Assembly (NCBI GenBank): GCA_900318815.1
Contig: ONMA01000006.1
Coordinates: forward strand, 1-64,000
DNA from: an uncultured Prevotellaceae bacterium
Lineage (GTDB): Bacteria; Bacteroidota; Bacteroidia; Bacteroidales; Bacteroidaceae
Direction of reading: 5' to 3'
DNA length: 64,000 bases
This document shows, in pieces, positions 41,601 to 50,727 of this stretch. The translations under genes and the position numbers were made by a program. Within the stretch, counting starts at the first letter, position 1. The number at the start of each line of letters is the position of its first letter. Below the pieces are notes generated by a model that saw nothing but the letters and a program-made list of their open reading frames with translations, did no database searches and was not told the DNA's origin.

Positions 41601-41839
41601 CCTCTGTCATCGACTTCTTCACCGGAGAAATAACCGAGCTGGGCGACGTGCTTGCGCTCGACAACCTGCGTATCGGTGGCTCACTATCAGGCGATGGCAT
41701 CAGCGAGATCGCATCCGATGGTGCTGAGAAGGACACGGTGTACACCATCGACGGACGAATGGCCGGAGCGAAAAAACAGCCAATGAAAGGCCAAAAGGGT
41801 ATCTATATTGTCAATGGCAAGAAAGTGGTTGTGAAGTGA
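38666..41839 (+). CDS. Secreted choice-of-anchor/fibronectin-like repeat protein
   Basis: 1057 residues with a signal peptide (LIILFTVLAAVLMAVPTHAQ). After a ~200-residue N-terminal part come two copies of a jelly-roll (choice-of-anchor J-like) module with the pattern FFFIDANFDGQTWTH / AFTVIDANDDGSTWGWEPGY and DDWAISPAIRL / DDYLVSPRLHL, each followed by a fibronectin III-like domain (AITDLKAEPVS...; further ones around 640-720 and 740-850). The end, VYTIDGRMAG...GIYIVNGKKVVVK, is the short C-terminal tail of many secreted Prevotella proteins. It is probably surface-attached and binds glycans or proteins; no catalytic site is seen. Confidence 0.75.
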   Translation: MRKLIILFTVLAAVLMAVPTHAQVLKALAPAKKANPIRSCAPKQLTPRMLTAAQGEYKDEHGLIFIPADGVHKVYRRAGTCYYYDDGEMLEEEQSDAVETVECADGTVYIKDIVSCYATGVWVKGTKAGNTITVPTRQPVNYIDDLETTISVRWGRLNVDGKPIAADNIGNAFTFKIENDVITLQGTSTGPNSRFMGVFWDDDDASTGYGDAESTWSPIAVVNQVDELPYINDFETEESRYSFFFIDANFDGQTWTHIYNTDDEHYLRYKYNSVLAADDWAISPAIRLEAGKLYSVAFDTRSSGSEEKIEMKMGSAANVEAMTTPVIVPTEASWEENRTLGNRRVSVSQTGYYYFGIHAISPEDCENLYADNFVVEVVETQAPAAITDLKAEPVSDKQEILVSFTAPGKNIGGADLTSNLTKIELMRDESIIHIYGDIAPGTALTYTDNDPELTNGNHSYQVVAYNDKGEGEVSDVVTVRLNAILEIPFVADLKQEGQFSAFTVIDANDDGSTWGWEPGYWTSYHYHADNTGDDYLVSPRLHLMGGKNYNLVVNALTSGYTERFEVKIGKEPDPEKFNTLMEPIEVSDYSDEGTFYEQAFSVEEEGIYYIAVHAISDPDMDHLTLNSMTVEFGPESTAPDAPAIEAIADAKGSLKAVVRATASTLAVNGTPLTTNLTRIDFLRNGEVVGTVENVAPGAVAVYEDVPEMAGEHTYQAIPYNADGIGKKSEKLTVFVGVDTPARVENFTVADNATTIMFNWDKVGDEGATGRYVNPDNVEYLLYGTKWEESWLGTYLAYDDETLIATLQDADSYSLEYNTDEGEQRYDYWVIVPKSDAGEGENTVTGLIVGAPYLLPVEESFTDNSLHFFWDTDGEPMAFALGSDDDENALALITEEDGERYFGSGKFSLDGVEDPVFTFDVMGSGITAITVRGSADGKDMVVLQENIPITDAYTNVSVPLTSLMGGRYARVEIAAQFTNASVIDFFTGEITELGDVLALDNLRIGGSLSGDGISEIASDGAEKDTVYTIDGRMAGAKKQPMKGQKGIYIVNGKKVVVK

Positions 41840-41982
41840 GGACCGCATGGCTGGTACTGGGTGGCAGCTTACGGAGATGATGGATCATGCTGAATACAGG
41901 TGGTTTACAGCGTTAAGCTGGGCGGTATACAGCCGAAAAAACAAGACATACAAATGAATAATAACCAAAATACTATTGTACT

Positions 41983-42852
41983 ATGAGACTGAATGGAAGA
42001 AGAGAAAGCTCGAACGTGGAAGATCGTCGGGGCATGAGTGGAGCAACGAAAGCCGGTTTCGGCGGTATTGGCGCAATTATCATTGCTGCCTTGTTTGCCT
42101 GGATGAGCGGCGGCGACCCGCTTCAGGCCGTGATGAACAGTGCCGCCGAGCAGATGCAAGGCCAGACGGAGACCGTGGGTGAACAGAACTTTACCGAAGA
42201 GGAACAGGAACTGGCCAAGTTCTCGCGTCAGATCCTGGCTGGCACGGAAGACGTGTGGACAGAGATTTTCCAAAGTATTGGACGAACCTATACGCCGCCC
42301 ACGCTGGTGCTTTTCACCAATAGCGTCAACTCTGCCTGCGGTTCCGCTTCGGCATCAGTAGGCCCCTTCTATTGCTCTGGCGACCAGAAACTGTACATCG
42401 ACCTGTCGTTCTTCACGCAGATGAAGTCGCAGTTGGGTGCCGACGGCGACTTTGCCTACGCCTACGTCATTGCCCATGAGGTGGGCCACCATGTGGAGTA
42501 TCTGTTGGGAACGCTCGACAAGGCCCATCAGGCCATGAGCCAGACCGACAAGGTGAGTGCCAACAAGCTGAGCGTGCGACTGGAACTGCTGGCCGACTTC
42601 TATGCAGGCGTGTGGGCACACCATGATAATAAGATGTTCAGGTCGATTGAGCCGGGCGACCTCGAGGAGGCCATTGACTGCGCACAGAAGATAGGCGACA
42701 ACTACCTGCAGGAGAAGGCACGCGGCTACTCCCAGCCCGAGTCGTTCACCCACGGCACCTCTGCCCAGCGAATGAAGTGGCTGAAGCTCGGCTTCGACAC
42801 GGGCGACATCAACCAGGGAACTACCTTCAGCAAGAGCGACGCCGAACTTTAG
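41983..42852 (+). CDS. Putative neutral zinc metallopeptidase (YpfJ-type)
   Basis: 289 residues. One N-terminal transmembrane helix (GFGGIGAIIIAALFAWMSGG, about 26-45), then the peptidase domain: GPFYCSGDQKLYIDLSFFTQ, the zinc motif VIAHEVGHHVEYLLG (about 165), and RLELLADFYAGVWAHH with the third ligand region. This is the pattern of the putative neutral zinc metallopeptidase family PF04228. Length agrees with the family. TACTATTG just before the start (41970-41977) may be the -7 box. The stop runs directly into an AGTGAAG repeat. Confidence 0.88.
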   Translation: MRLNGRRESSNVEDRRGMSGATKAGFGGIGAIIIAALFAWMSGGDPLQAVMNSAAEQMQGQTETVGEQNFTEEEQELAKFSRQILAGTEDVWTEIFQSIGRTYTPPTLVLFTNSVNSACGSASASVGPFYCSGDQKLYIDLSFFTQMKSQLGADGDFAYAYVIAHEVGHHVEYLLGTLDKAHQAMSQTDKVSANKLSVRLELLADFYAGVWAHHDNKMFRSIEPGDLEEAIDCAQKIGDNYLQEKARGYSQPESFTHGTSAQRMKWLKLGFDTGDINQGTTFSKSDAEL

Positions 42853-42910
42853 TGAAGAGTGGAGAGTTGCGGTAGCAAATTCTTCACTCTTCACTCTTCA
42901 TTCTTCACTC
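42852..42910. repeat. AGTGAAG-family inverted repeat, second locus
   Basis: GTGAAGAGTGGAGAGTTGCGGTAGC is followed by AAATTCTTCACTCTTCACTC-type sequence. It begins at the stop codon of the metallopeptidase gene. Same family as 34511 and 45451. Confidence 0.7.
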
Positions 42911-43009
42911 AAAATTATTGTTTTTTGGGCGAAATGAACAAAAAAAACGTAAAAACATCTGATTTTTGCGATTTTATTTGTATCTTTGCGCTCCAAAGTT
43001 ACGTAACGT

Positions 43010-44794
43010 ATGATGAAGCATATTCGGAATTTCTGTATCATAGCACATATCGACCACGGCAAGTCGACCCTTGCCGACCGACTCCTTGAGTTCACCAAGA
43101 CCATCCAGATTACTGAAGGGCAGATGCTCGACGACATGGATCTGGAGCGCGAGCGTGGCATTACCATCAAGAGCCATGCCATCCAGATGGAATATATGAA
43201 GGACGGCGAGAAGTATGTGCTGAACCTGATTGACACGCCGGGACACGTCGACTTCTCCTACGAGGTGAGCCGCTCCATAGCCGCCTGCGAGGGAGCCTTG
43301 CTCGTGGTGGATGCCACGCAAGGCGTTCAGGCACAGACTATTTCGAATCTGTATATGGCCATTGACAACAATCTCGAGATTATTCCCGTCATCAACAAGA
43401 TTGACATGCCGTCGGCCATGCCCGACGAGGTGGAGGACGAGATTGTCGACCTCATTGGCTGCGACCGTTCGGACATCATCCGGGCCAGCGGAAAGACTGG
43501 CGAAGGGGTCGACAAGATTCTGGATGCCGTCGTGGAGCGCATTCCGCACCCCGTGGGCAGCGAGGAAGCGCCGCTACAGGCCTTAATCTTCGACTCTGTG
43601 TTTAACTCCTTCCGTGGCATCATTGCCTATTTCAAGATTACCAACGGAGTCATCCATAAGGGCGACAAGGTGAAGTTCTTCAATACGGGCATGGAGTATG
43701 AGGCCGACGAGGTGGGCGTGCTGAAGATGGACATGATACCCCGGAAGGAGCTGCGCACGGGCGACGTGGGGTATATCATCAGCGGTATCAAGGACTCCAA
43801 GGAGGTCAAGGTGGGCGATACGATTACCCACGTGGCCAATCCCTGCGACAAGGCCATTGAGGGATTCCAGGAGGTGAAGCCCATGGTCTTCGCCGGCGTC
43901 TATCCCATCGACCCCACCGACTATGAGAATCTGCGTGCATCGTTGGAGAAACTGCAGTTGAACGATGCCTCGCTCACGTTCACTCCCGAGACGTCGATAG
44001 CCCTGGGCTTCGGCTTCCGTTGCGGCTTCTTGGGGCTGTTGCACATGGAGATTGTGCAGGAGCGACTGGACCGCGAGTTCGACATGGACGTGATTACCAC
44101 CGTGCCCAACGTCACCTACCTGTGCTACACCAAGCAGGGCGAGGTGAAGGAGGTACACAACCCGTCGGGGCTGCCCGAGCAGGTGATGATTGAAAAGATA
44201 GAAGAGCCCTATATCAGGGCCAGCATCATTACGGCTGCCGACTATATAGGCCCCATCATGACGCTCTGCCTCGACAAGCGCGGCGAGCTGATAGACCAGC
44301 AATACGTCAGTGGAAACCGCGTGGAGTTGCATTTCATGCTGCCCTTGGGCGAGATTGTCATTGACTTCTACGACAAGCTGAAGAGCATCTCGAAGGGCTA
44401 TGCCTCCTTCGACTATCACATTGACTCGTTCCGTCCCTCCAAGCTGATCAAGCTCGACATCCTGCTTAATGGCGAGCCCGTCGATGCCCTGTCGACGCTG
44501 ACGCATCAGGACAATGCCGTGACCTTTGGGCGTCGCATGTGCGAGAAGCTGAAGGAACTGATTCCGCGCCAGCAGTTCGACATAGCCATTCAGGCAGCCA
44601 TCGGCGCGAAGATCATTGCCCGCGAGACGGTGAAGCAGGTGCGCAAGGATGTGCTGGCCAAGTGCTATGGCGGCGACGTGAGCCGCAAGCGCAAGCTGCT
44701 TGAGAAGCAGAAGCGAGGAAAGAAGCGTATGAAGCAGATTGGCAACGTGGAGGTGCCGCAGAAAGCCTTCCTTGCTGTCTTGAAGCTTGACTAA
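43010..44794 (+). CDS. lepA: Elongation factor 4
   Basis: 594 residues, typical for LepA. This ribosome-associated GTPase helps translation under stress and in 30S maturation. GTPase motifs: [16 protein letters not shown] (G1), RERGITIK (G2), [12 protein letters not shown] (G3), NKIDMPSA (G4). The LepA-specific C-terminal domain is present: [28 protein letters not shown] (42981-42988) is the -7 box. Translation may start at the second ATG (43013). Confidence 0.96.
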   Translation: MMKHIRNFCIIAHIDHGKSTLADRLLEFTKTIQITEGQMLDDMDLERERGITIKSHAIQMEYMKDGEKYVLNLIDTPGHVDFSYEVSRSIAACEGALLVVDATQGVQAQTISNLYMAIDNNLEIIPVINKIDMPSAMPDEVEDEIVDLIGCDRSDIIRASGKTGEGVDKILDAVVERIPHPVGSEEAPLQALIFDSVFNSFRGIIAYFKITNGVIHKGDKVKFFNTGMEYEADEVGVLKMDMIPRKELRTGDVGYIISGIKDSKEVKVGDTITHVANPCDKAIEGFQEVKPMVFAGVYPIDPTDYENLRASLEKLQLNDASLTFTPETSIALGFGFRCGFLGLLHMEIVQERLDREFDMDVITTVPNVTYLCYTKQGEVKEVHNPSGLPEQVMIEKIEEPYIRASIITAADYIGPIMTLCLDKRGELIDQQYVSGNRVELHFMLPLGEIVIDFYDKLKSISKGYASFDYHIDSFRPSKLIKLDILLNGEPVDALSTLTHQDNAVTFGRRMCEKLKELIPRQQFDIAIQAAIGAKIIARETVKQVRKDVLAKCYGGDVSRKRKLLEKQKRGKKRMKQIGNVEVPQKAFLAVLKLD

Positions 44795-44839
44795 CATAGA
44801 AATTACCCCTAACCTACTAAAAACCAAATCTATACGTCG

Positions 44840-45442
44840 ATGTCAAATCCAACTTTAACCCCGAGAGACGTGGCCCGCGAGTTAGCGCGCCGATATAGTA
44901 CGATGACCCATGACGAGCTTGACATCCTGGAGAGCGTGCTCGTGCCTATGAAGTTTGCCAAAGGGGATAAAATCCTTGCCGAGGGCGATGTGTGCAAGCA
45001 CATCTACTGGGTCGTGAAGGGACTCGTTCGCCAGTACTACTTCAAGAATGGCAAGGAACTTACTGAGTACATGGCCACCGAGAACACCATATTCATGAGT
45101 ATAGAGAGCCTCTTCAAGGAAGAACCCTCTAAGCAGATGATACATGCGCTGGAGCCTACCGTCATCTATGCGCTCCCGAAGAAGGAACTGGAGGCGGTGG
45201 CCATCCGCTGCGTCAACATACAGATGCTTTACCGTAAGATTCTGGAAGAGTCGCTGATTATCAGCCAGCGTCATGCCGACATGCTCCGCTTCGAGTCGGC
45301 ATTGGACCGTTACCGCAAGTTGGTGAAGAGCAATCCGCAGTTGGTGTTGCGTGCCCCGCTTGTCTATATCGCCAGCTATCTTCAGATGACTCCGGAGACG
45401 CTCAGTCGTGTCCGCACGGCTGCGCTGGTAGAGAAGGAGTGA
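44840..45442 (+). CDS. Crp/Fnr-family regulator
   Basis: 200 residues. N-terminal cyclic-nucleotide-binding-like sandwich (about 25-120: KFAKGDKILAEGDVCKHIYW, VVKGLVRQYYFKNGKELTEY) and a C-terminal helix-turn-helix (PLVYIASYLQMTPETLSRVR). It has no Cys cluster for iron-sulfur binding. Intact, unlike the two Crp/Fnr copies at 3042 and 4420, to which it is only distantly related. It starts 45 bp after lepA and may be in the same operon. Confidence 0.88.
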   Translation: MSNPTLTPRDVARELARRYSTMTHDELDILESVLVPMKFAKGDKILAEGDVCKHIYWVVKGLVRQYYFKNGKELTEYMATENTIFMSIESLFKEEPSKQMIHALEPTVIYALPKKELEAVAIRCVNIQMLYRKILEESLIISQRHADMLRFESALDRYRKLVKSNPQLVLRAPLVYIASYLQMTPETLSRVRTAALVEKE

Positions 45443-45450
45443 AGTTTTTT

Positions 45451-45598
45451 TGAGTGAAGAGTGAAGAATGAAGAGTGAAGAATTTGCTACCGCAAAATAG
45501 TGAAGAGTGAAGAATTTGCTACCGCATCAGTCAACGAACTAACTGGCGCGGTAGCAAATTCTTCACTCTTCACTCTTCACTCTTCACTTCTTCACTCT
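45451..45598. repeat. AGTGAAG-family inverted repeat, third locus
   Basis: Two left arms (about 45451-45493 and 45500-45526, each GTGAAGAATTTGCTACCGC at the end) and a long right arm (45549-45598) of CTTCACT units. It lies between the convergent Crp regulator and thrC genes and could terminate both. Confidence 0.75.
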
Positions 45599-46894
45599 TT
45601 ACTTCGTCATCAGGAAACGCTTGAAGTCGGCAAAGTCCTTCGGCATTTCCACGCTTTGTTTCTTACCTTTCATGAAGTTGACCAGCCGTTCGGGGATGGG
45701 GGTGTCGATGCCGAGGATAGCGTCGACCTTCTCCTTGAACTTAGCCGGATGGGCCGTTTCGCAGAATACGCCCGTCTCGCCGTCCTTCAGTTGCTCCTCT
45801 AATGCCCTGTAGCCGCAAGCGCCGTGAGGATCAAGCACATAGCCAGTCTCTGCATAGCATTTGCGCATAGTCTCCTTGATTTGTTCGTCGCTGTAGGTGG
45901 CACCGCTGATGAGGCGGGTGATGTTGTCGTGGCTCTTCCCGTAGAGGTCGTAGATGCGTGCAAAGTTGCTGGGATCGCCCACATCCATCGCGTTGGCCAG
46001 GGTCTGAATGGTAGGCTTTGGCTCGTAGTTGCCCGTCTGCAGATAGTTGTAGAACACGTCGTTGGCATTGTTGGCGGCAATGAAGCGCTTCACGGGCAGC
46101 CCCATCTCGTGGGCGAACAATCCTGCACAGATGTTGCCGAAGTTGCCCGAAGGCACGCAAACGACGATGTCGCTCCCAGCCTCCATCCTTGCATAGGCGT
46201 TGAAATAGTAGAAGGCCTGTGGCAGGAACCGTGCCACGTTGATGGAGTTGGCCGATGTCAGTCGCATGTGCTTGTTCAGTTCCTCGTCCATGAACGCGCT
46301 CTTCACCAGGGCCTGGCAGTCGTCGAAGACACCGTCGACCTCGACGGCGGTGATGTTCTGGCCCAGCGTGGTGAACTGGCACTCCTGAATGGGGCTTACC
46401 TTTCCCTTGGGGTAGAGCACGTAGACGTGTATGCCCTCAACGCCGAGGAATCCGTTGGCCACGGCGCTTCCCGTGTCGCCCGAGGTGGCCACGAGCACGT
46501 TGACCAGCTCGTCGCTGCCTTCCATGCGGATGAAATACTGCAGGAGCCGGGCCATGAAGCGTGCCCCCACATCCTTGAAAGCCAGCGTGGGGCCGTGGAA
46601 CAGCTCTAACGAGTAGATGTTGTCTTTCACTTTGACCACGGGGCAGTCGAACGAGAGCGTGTCATAGACAATGTCCTGCAAGGCATCCGAGTCGATGTCT
46701 TCGCCAAAGAAGGCATCGGCCACGTTGTAGGCAATGTCGCGGAACGACATGGTGTGGATGTCATCGAAGAAGGCCTTGGGCAGCTTGTTGATGCGTTCCG
46801 GCATATAGAGTCCGCGGTCTTCGGCCAGACCTTTCACTACGGCCTTGCGCAAATCGGCCATGGGGGCCTGTTGGTTGGTGCTGTAATACTTCAT
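45599..46894 (-). CDS. thrC: Threonine synthase
   Basis: 431 residues, usual length. PLP enzyme that makes threonine from phosphohomoserine. The N-terminal ADLRKAVVKGLAEDRGLYMP, the PLP-lysine motif HGPTLAFKDVGARFMARLL (about residue 107), TSGDTGSAVANGF and the phosphate-binding VPSGNFGNICAG are present. The mltG gene lies 33 bp upstream on the same strand, so thrC may be its distal partner. Confidence 0.96.
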   Translation of the reverse strand: MKYYSTNQQAPMADLRKAVVKGLAEDRGLYMPERINKLPKAFFDDIHTMSFRDIAYNVADAFFGEDIDSDALQDIVYDTLSFDCPVVKVKDNIYSLELFHGPTLAFKDVGARFMARLLQYFIRMEGSDELVNVLVATSGDTGSAVANGFLGVEGIHVYVLYPKGKVSPIQECQFTTLGQNITAVEVDGVFDDCQALVKSAFMDEELNKHMRLTSANSINVARFLPQAFYYFNAYARMEAGSDIVVCVPSGNFGNICAGLFAHEMGLPVKRFIAANNANDVFYNYLQTGNYEPKPTIQTLANAMDVGDPSNFARIYDLYGKSHDNITRLISGATYSDEQIKETMRKCYAETGYVLDPHGACGYRALEEQLKDGETGVFCETAHPAKFKEKVDAILGIDTPIPERLVNFMKGKKQSVEMPKDFADFKRFLMTK

Positions 46895-46927
46895 AACGCT
46901 TAGTTTATATGTGATAGTGAAAAAAAC

Positions 46928-47953
46928 TCATTTGATGCCCCGCTGGTTGAGTGCCTTGGCATAGCGTGCCGCATTGGCCTGATGCTCCTTGTAGGTCTCG
47001 GCAAAGTTGTGCGTGCCCGAGAAGTCTTCCTTGGCACACATGTACAGGTAGTTGTGGGCCTTGCGGTTGAGCACGGCGTCTATGCCCTTGACCGAGGCAA
47101 TCTTGATGGGGCCTGGCGGGAGTCCTGCATACTTGTAGGTGTTGTAGGGGCTTTCCGTCTCCAGCATGCTTTTGTAGATGCGGCGTATGGAGAAGTCGCC
47201 GAGAGCGAACTTCACGGTGGGGTCGGCCTGCAGGGGCATCTCTTCTTTCAGTCGGTTCAGGTACATGCCCGCAATCATGGGCTTCTCCGCGTTGTTGGCC
47301 GTCTCCTCGTCGAGGATGCTGGCCACGGTACACACCTCGACGGGTGTCAGTCCTAATGCGTCGGCCTTATGGCGGCGGTCGTAGCCCCAGAAGGTGTCGT
47401 GCTCGCGCTTCATGCGCTCCATGAACTGATCCATCGACATGTTCCAGTACACTTCGTAGGTATTGGGCACAAAGAGGGCGGGGATGGTGTAGGTGTCGTA
47501 TCCGTACTTCTTGCAGTAGGTGCTGTCGGTGAGTGCCTGGGCTATCGTCGTGCTGTCCATCATCAGTCGCCTTCCCAGTACGCCCGCGAGAATCTTCGTC
47601 GTCCTGCTCTCGGGGATGGTCAGCATGAAGGGCGACTGCTGTCCGCTTCTGAGTCGCCTGTACAGGCGGAAGATGCTCAGGTCGGTCTCCACGGCATAGC
47701 GGCCCGTATGTATGTGTTCGTCATAGTCGCTGTGGCGGACCAGGGTGCGTAGGCCCGTCATCCCGTGGGAAGAGCCTATAGGCTGTAGCTTGAGAAACAC
47801 CGAGTCCACGGTATCGTCCCCGTCGATATAGAGGTATTCGGTCTGTGCCTTGTCGGAGAAATTAGTAAAAGTATAATAGTAGGCCAGCGACACCAAGGCC
47901 ACCAGACAGATGGCTGCGGGCACCAGATAATATTTGGTTTCAAATGCTTTCAT
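46928..47953 (-). CDS. mltG: Endolytic transglycosylase MltG
   Basis: 341 residues. One N-terminal membrane anchor (YLVPAAICLVALVSLAYYY), then the YceG-like domain. VASILDEETANNAEKPMIAG carries the catalytic Glu (about 218-221), and YNTYKYAGLPPGPIKIAS is the other conserved block. It cleaves growing glycan strands in the periplasm. A minus-strand TATCTTTG box (complement of 47980-47987) lies 26 bp upstream, diverging from the malQ-like gene. Confidence 0.93.
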   Translation of the reverse strand: MKAFETKYYLVPAAICLVALVSLAYYYTFTNFSDKAQTEYLYIDGDDTVDSVFLKLQPIGSSHGMTGLRTLVRHSDYDEHIHTGRYAVETDLSIFRLYRRLRSGQQSPFMLTIPESRTTKILAGVLGRRLMMDSTTIAQALTDSTYCKKYGYDTYTIPALFVPNTYEVYWNMSMDQFMERMKREHDTFWGYDRRHKADALGLTPVEVCTVASILDEETANNAEKPMIAGMYLNRLKEEMPLQADPTVKFALGDFSIRRIYKSMLETESPYNTYKYAGLPPGPIKIASVKGIDAVLNRKAHNYLYMCAKEDFSGTHNFAETYKEHQANAARYAKALNQRGIK

Positions 47954-48086
47954 CGTAGTAAGATATTCTAAAATTGCTGCAAAGATACAAATTATTATGC
48001 ATTATGCCGTCTGCTTGGCATATTTTTTTGCAGAAAGAACTGACAAATTATGAATTATTTTGTACCTTTGCACATAAATTGTAAAT

Positions 48087-50711
48087 ATGAATGCTATGAA
48101 ATTAAGATTCTCGATACATTACCGTGCCGAATGGGGGCAGAACCTCCTGGTGGCACTGAGTTATAGTTCGGCCGACGGGGCGTGTCGCACGGCAGCCGTG
48201 CCGATGACTACGCAGGACGGCGACTACTGGCAGGCCGAGACCAGCATCGTGGCATCAAGGCGCAGCCCGGTTACTTCTTTCACATACGTATATAAAGTGG
48301 TGGATGGCGACGGCAAGGAGCTTCGGCGCGAGTGGGACTTGGTGGCGCGCAGGTACTGCTTCGACCCCTCGAAGACCTATCTGCTGAACGACCAGTGGCG
48401 CGACCGCCCATTGCCCTTCCACCTGTACACCAATGCCTACGCCGTGACGCGCCACTTGTCGGTAGCGGTGCCGGCAGATCCCGTCCGCATGCCCCTATAC
48501 CGCAAGACCATCATGTTTCGCATCTCGGCTCCGCAGTTGCTGGCAGGCCAGCAGGTGGGACTGCTGGGCAGTCATCCGTCGTTGGGCGCATGGAATCCGG
48601 CCCGCTATCTGCTCATGGACGACGTGGGGCAGCGCGAGTGGATGCTCACGCTCAATGCCGACGTGCTCGACGACGGGGTAGAGTTCAAGTATGTCGTTGT
48701 CGACGAGGCCACCCATCAGTTGCTCGCCTGGGAAGAGGGCGACAACCGCGTGATTACCGAGATGCCGGGTGAGGGCGAGATTCTCGTCACCTTTGGCGAG
48801 CACCTGCGCTTAGCCGAGAAGACGTGGCGGGCCGCAGGTGTCTCCGTTCCTGTCTTCGCACTCAGGAGCGAGCATTCCTTTGGCGTGGGCGACTTAGGCG
48901 ACCTTTATCGTTTCATCGAATGGGCAGAGGTGGCTGGCCTGAGAATCATCCAACTCCTGCCCGTGGGCGACACCACAAGCACGCGACAATGGGCCGACTC
49001 CGACCCCTATCACCCCGTGTCGGCATTCGCCTTGCATCCCCATTATATGGATTTGGAACAGTTGGGAAGCCTAAGCGACAGCCAGCTGATGACCGACTAC
49101 CATCGTAGGCAGCACGAGCTGAACGCGCTGGATTACAGCGACTACGAGGCTGTGGACGTGGTGAAGAGCGAGTATCTGCAGGCATTCTTCATGGAGCAGG
49201 GCCGGTTGACGCTCGACTCTGCCGACTACCAGCAGTGGTATGAGGCCAATAAGGAGTGGCTTGACCCATACGCCGCATGGCATGCCCGTCATGCCACGAG
49301 GCCAGCCGAGCCTGACCTGACCTGTTTCACGCAGTATCATCTGCATCTGCAGCTGAAGCGTGCTGCCGACTATGCACGCTCGAAAGGTATCCTGCTGAAA
49401 GGCGACCTGCCCGTCGGCATGAGTGCTTGCGGTGCCGAGACCGCCCTCCATCCGTCCTTCTTCCACCTCGACAGCTGTATGGGCACCCCGCCCGATGCCT
49501 TCTCCTTGCAGGGGCAGAACTGGGGAATACCTACCTACGACTGGGAGGACGAGGACCTGACGGCATGGTTCCACCAGCGGCTGCAACACATGGAGCAGTA
49601 TTTCGATGCCCTCCGCGTGGACAACATGCTGGCCTACTTCCGCGTCTGGGAGATTCCCGCCGAACAGCTGTTCGGCATCATGGGTCATTTTGCCCCGGCT
49701 ATTCCCTATACACCAACCGAGATAGAGCAGTTCGGCCTGCCTTTCAGGCGCGACTTCCTGACCCGACCGTTCATCAACGACCGCACCATCGAGCGCTATT
49801 TCGGCATTCATGCTCAGTACGTGCGTGACAATTTCCTCGAGCAGAAGGCCTACGGGCTATATGAGCTGAAGGAAGAAGTGTCTACGCAGCGCAGCGTTCA
49901 GCAGTTCTTCGAAGGGCGTACCGACGAGAACAGCCTCTGGATTCGCGACGGACTCTACCAGCTGGTGGCCAACGTGCTGTTGCTCGAAGACCCCTACAGG
50001 CCAGAGACCTACCATCCCCGTGTACTGGCTTATCGTGAATCCGTCTTTGAGGCCCTTTCAGCCGACGAGCGCGATGCCTTCCTCCGCCTCTACAACAACT
50101 ACTACTCCCAGCGTCATTCCTCGTTCTGGAGCGAAAGGGGCTACCGACTTCTTTCCGAACTGTTCAGCAAGACCCGTATGCTGCTATGTGCCGACGACCA
50201 CGGCATCATGCCTCCGTGTGTGGGACCTGTACTCGACGGCCTGCGCATCCTGACGCTCGAAATACAGCAGATGCCCAAGCTCCCCGGACAGGAGTTCACC
50301 CATCTTGACGGCAATCCGGTGCGCTCGGTGGCTACCATCGCTACCCACGACATGGCTCCCCTGCGTCTCTGGTGGCAGGAGAATCCTGATCGGGCGCAGC
50401 GTTTCTTCAATACCATGTTGCAGAAACAGGGTAACGCCCCTGAGCAACTGTCGACCCAGTTGGCCGAGGAGATCATTGCCCGTCATCTCTACTCGCCATC
50501 CATGCTCTGCATCTTGCAACTGCAAGACTGGATGGCTATGGATACCGAGTTGAGGACCAAACAGTTGCGGCAGGAGCGCATCAATGTGCCTGGCAATCCG
50601 TCGAACCGCTGGCAATGGCGCATGCACGTCACCATCGAGCAGCTCCTTGCGTCGGAAAAGTTCAATGAAAAGATAAACACCATGGTAACGCGCAGCAAGC
50701 GCGGGGTCTGA
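48087..50711 (+). CDS. malQ: GH77 4-alpha-glucanotransferase (MalQ/DPE2-like) with altered active-site motifs
   Basis: 874 residues. Two N-terminal CBM20-like starch-binding domains (about 1-115 and 130-245; the second has GLLGSHPSLGAWNPARYLLM) precede a GH77 barrel, the layout of plant DPE2 and Bacteroidota MalQ. RVFALR-type entry VPVFALRSEHSFGVGDLGDL and QLLPVGDTT are clear. The nucleophile motif reads DALRVDN (Asp512) where the family has RIDH. The acid/base motif reads CADDHG (702-706 region) where the family has AEDLG, so Asp703 replaces Glu. ATHDM (Asp755) is intact. It may be inactive or changed in specificity. The -7 box TACCTTTG is at 48063-48070; a HAD gene follows 16 bp after the stop. 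Confidence 0.85.
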   Translation: MNAMKLRFSIHYRAEWGQNLLVALSYSSADGACRTAAVPMTTQDGDYWQAETSIVASRRSPVTSFTYVYKVVDGDGKELRREWDLVARRYCFDPSKTYLLNDQWRDRPLPFHLYTNAYAVTRHLSVAVPADPVRMPLYRKTIMFRISAPQLLAGQQVGLLGSHPSLGAWNPARYLLMDDVGQREWMLTLNADVLDDGVEFKYVVVDEATHQLLAWEEGDNRVITEMPGEGEILVTFGEHLRLAEKTWRAAGVSVPVFALRSEHSFGVGDLGDLYRFIEWAEVAGLRIIQLLPVGDTTSTRQWADSDPYHPVSAFALHPHYMDLEQLGSLSDSQLMTDYHRRQHELNALDYSDYEAVDVVKSEYLQAFFMEQGRLTLDSADYQQWYEANKEWLDPYAAWHARHATRPAEPDLTCFTQYHLHLQLKRAADYARSKGILLKGDLPVGMSACGAETALHPSFFHLDSCMGTPPDAFSLQGQNWGIPTYDWEDEDLTAWFHQRLQHMEQYFDALRVDNMLAYFRVWEIPAEQLFGIMGHFAPAIPYTPTEIEQFGLPFRRDFLTRPFINDRTIERYFGIHAQYVRDNFLEQKAYGLYELKEEVSTQRSVQQFFEGRTDENSLWIRDGLYQLVANVLLLEDPYRPETYHPRVLAYRESVFEALSADERDAFLRLYNNYYSQRHSSFWSERGYRLLSELFSKTRMLLCADDHGIMPPCVGPVLDGLRILTLEIQQMPKLPGQEFTHLDGNPVRSVATIATHDMAPLRLWWQENPDRAQRFFNTMLQKQGNAPEQLSTQLAEEIIARHLYSPSMLCILQLQDWMAMDTELRTKQLRQERINVPGNPSNRWQWRMHVTIEQLLASEKFNEKINTMVTRSKRGV

Positions 50712-50727
50712 CATCCGTTCTTCCACT

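Noticed and set aside
43583..44827. 414-codon minus-strand open frame opposite lepA
   Set aside because: lepA is certain on the plus strand; the antisense frame is a by-product of GC-rich codon usage.
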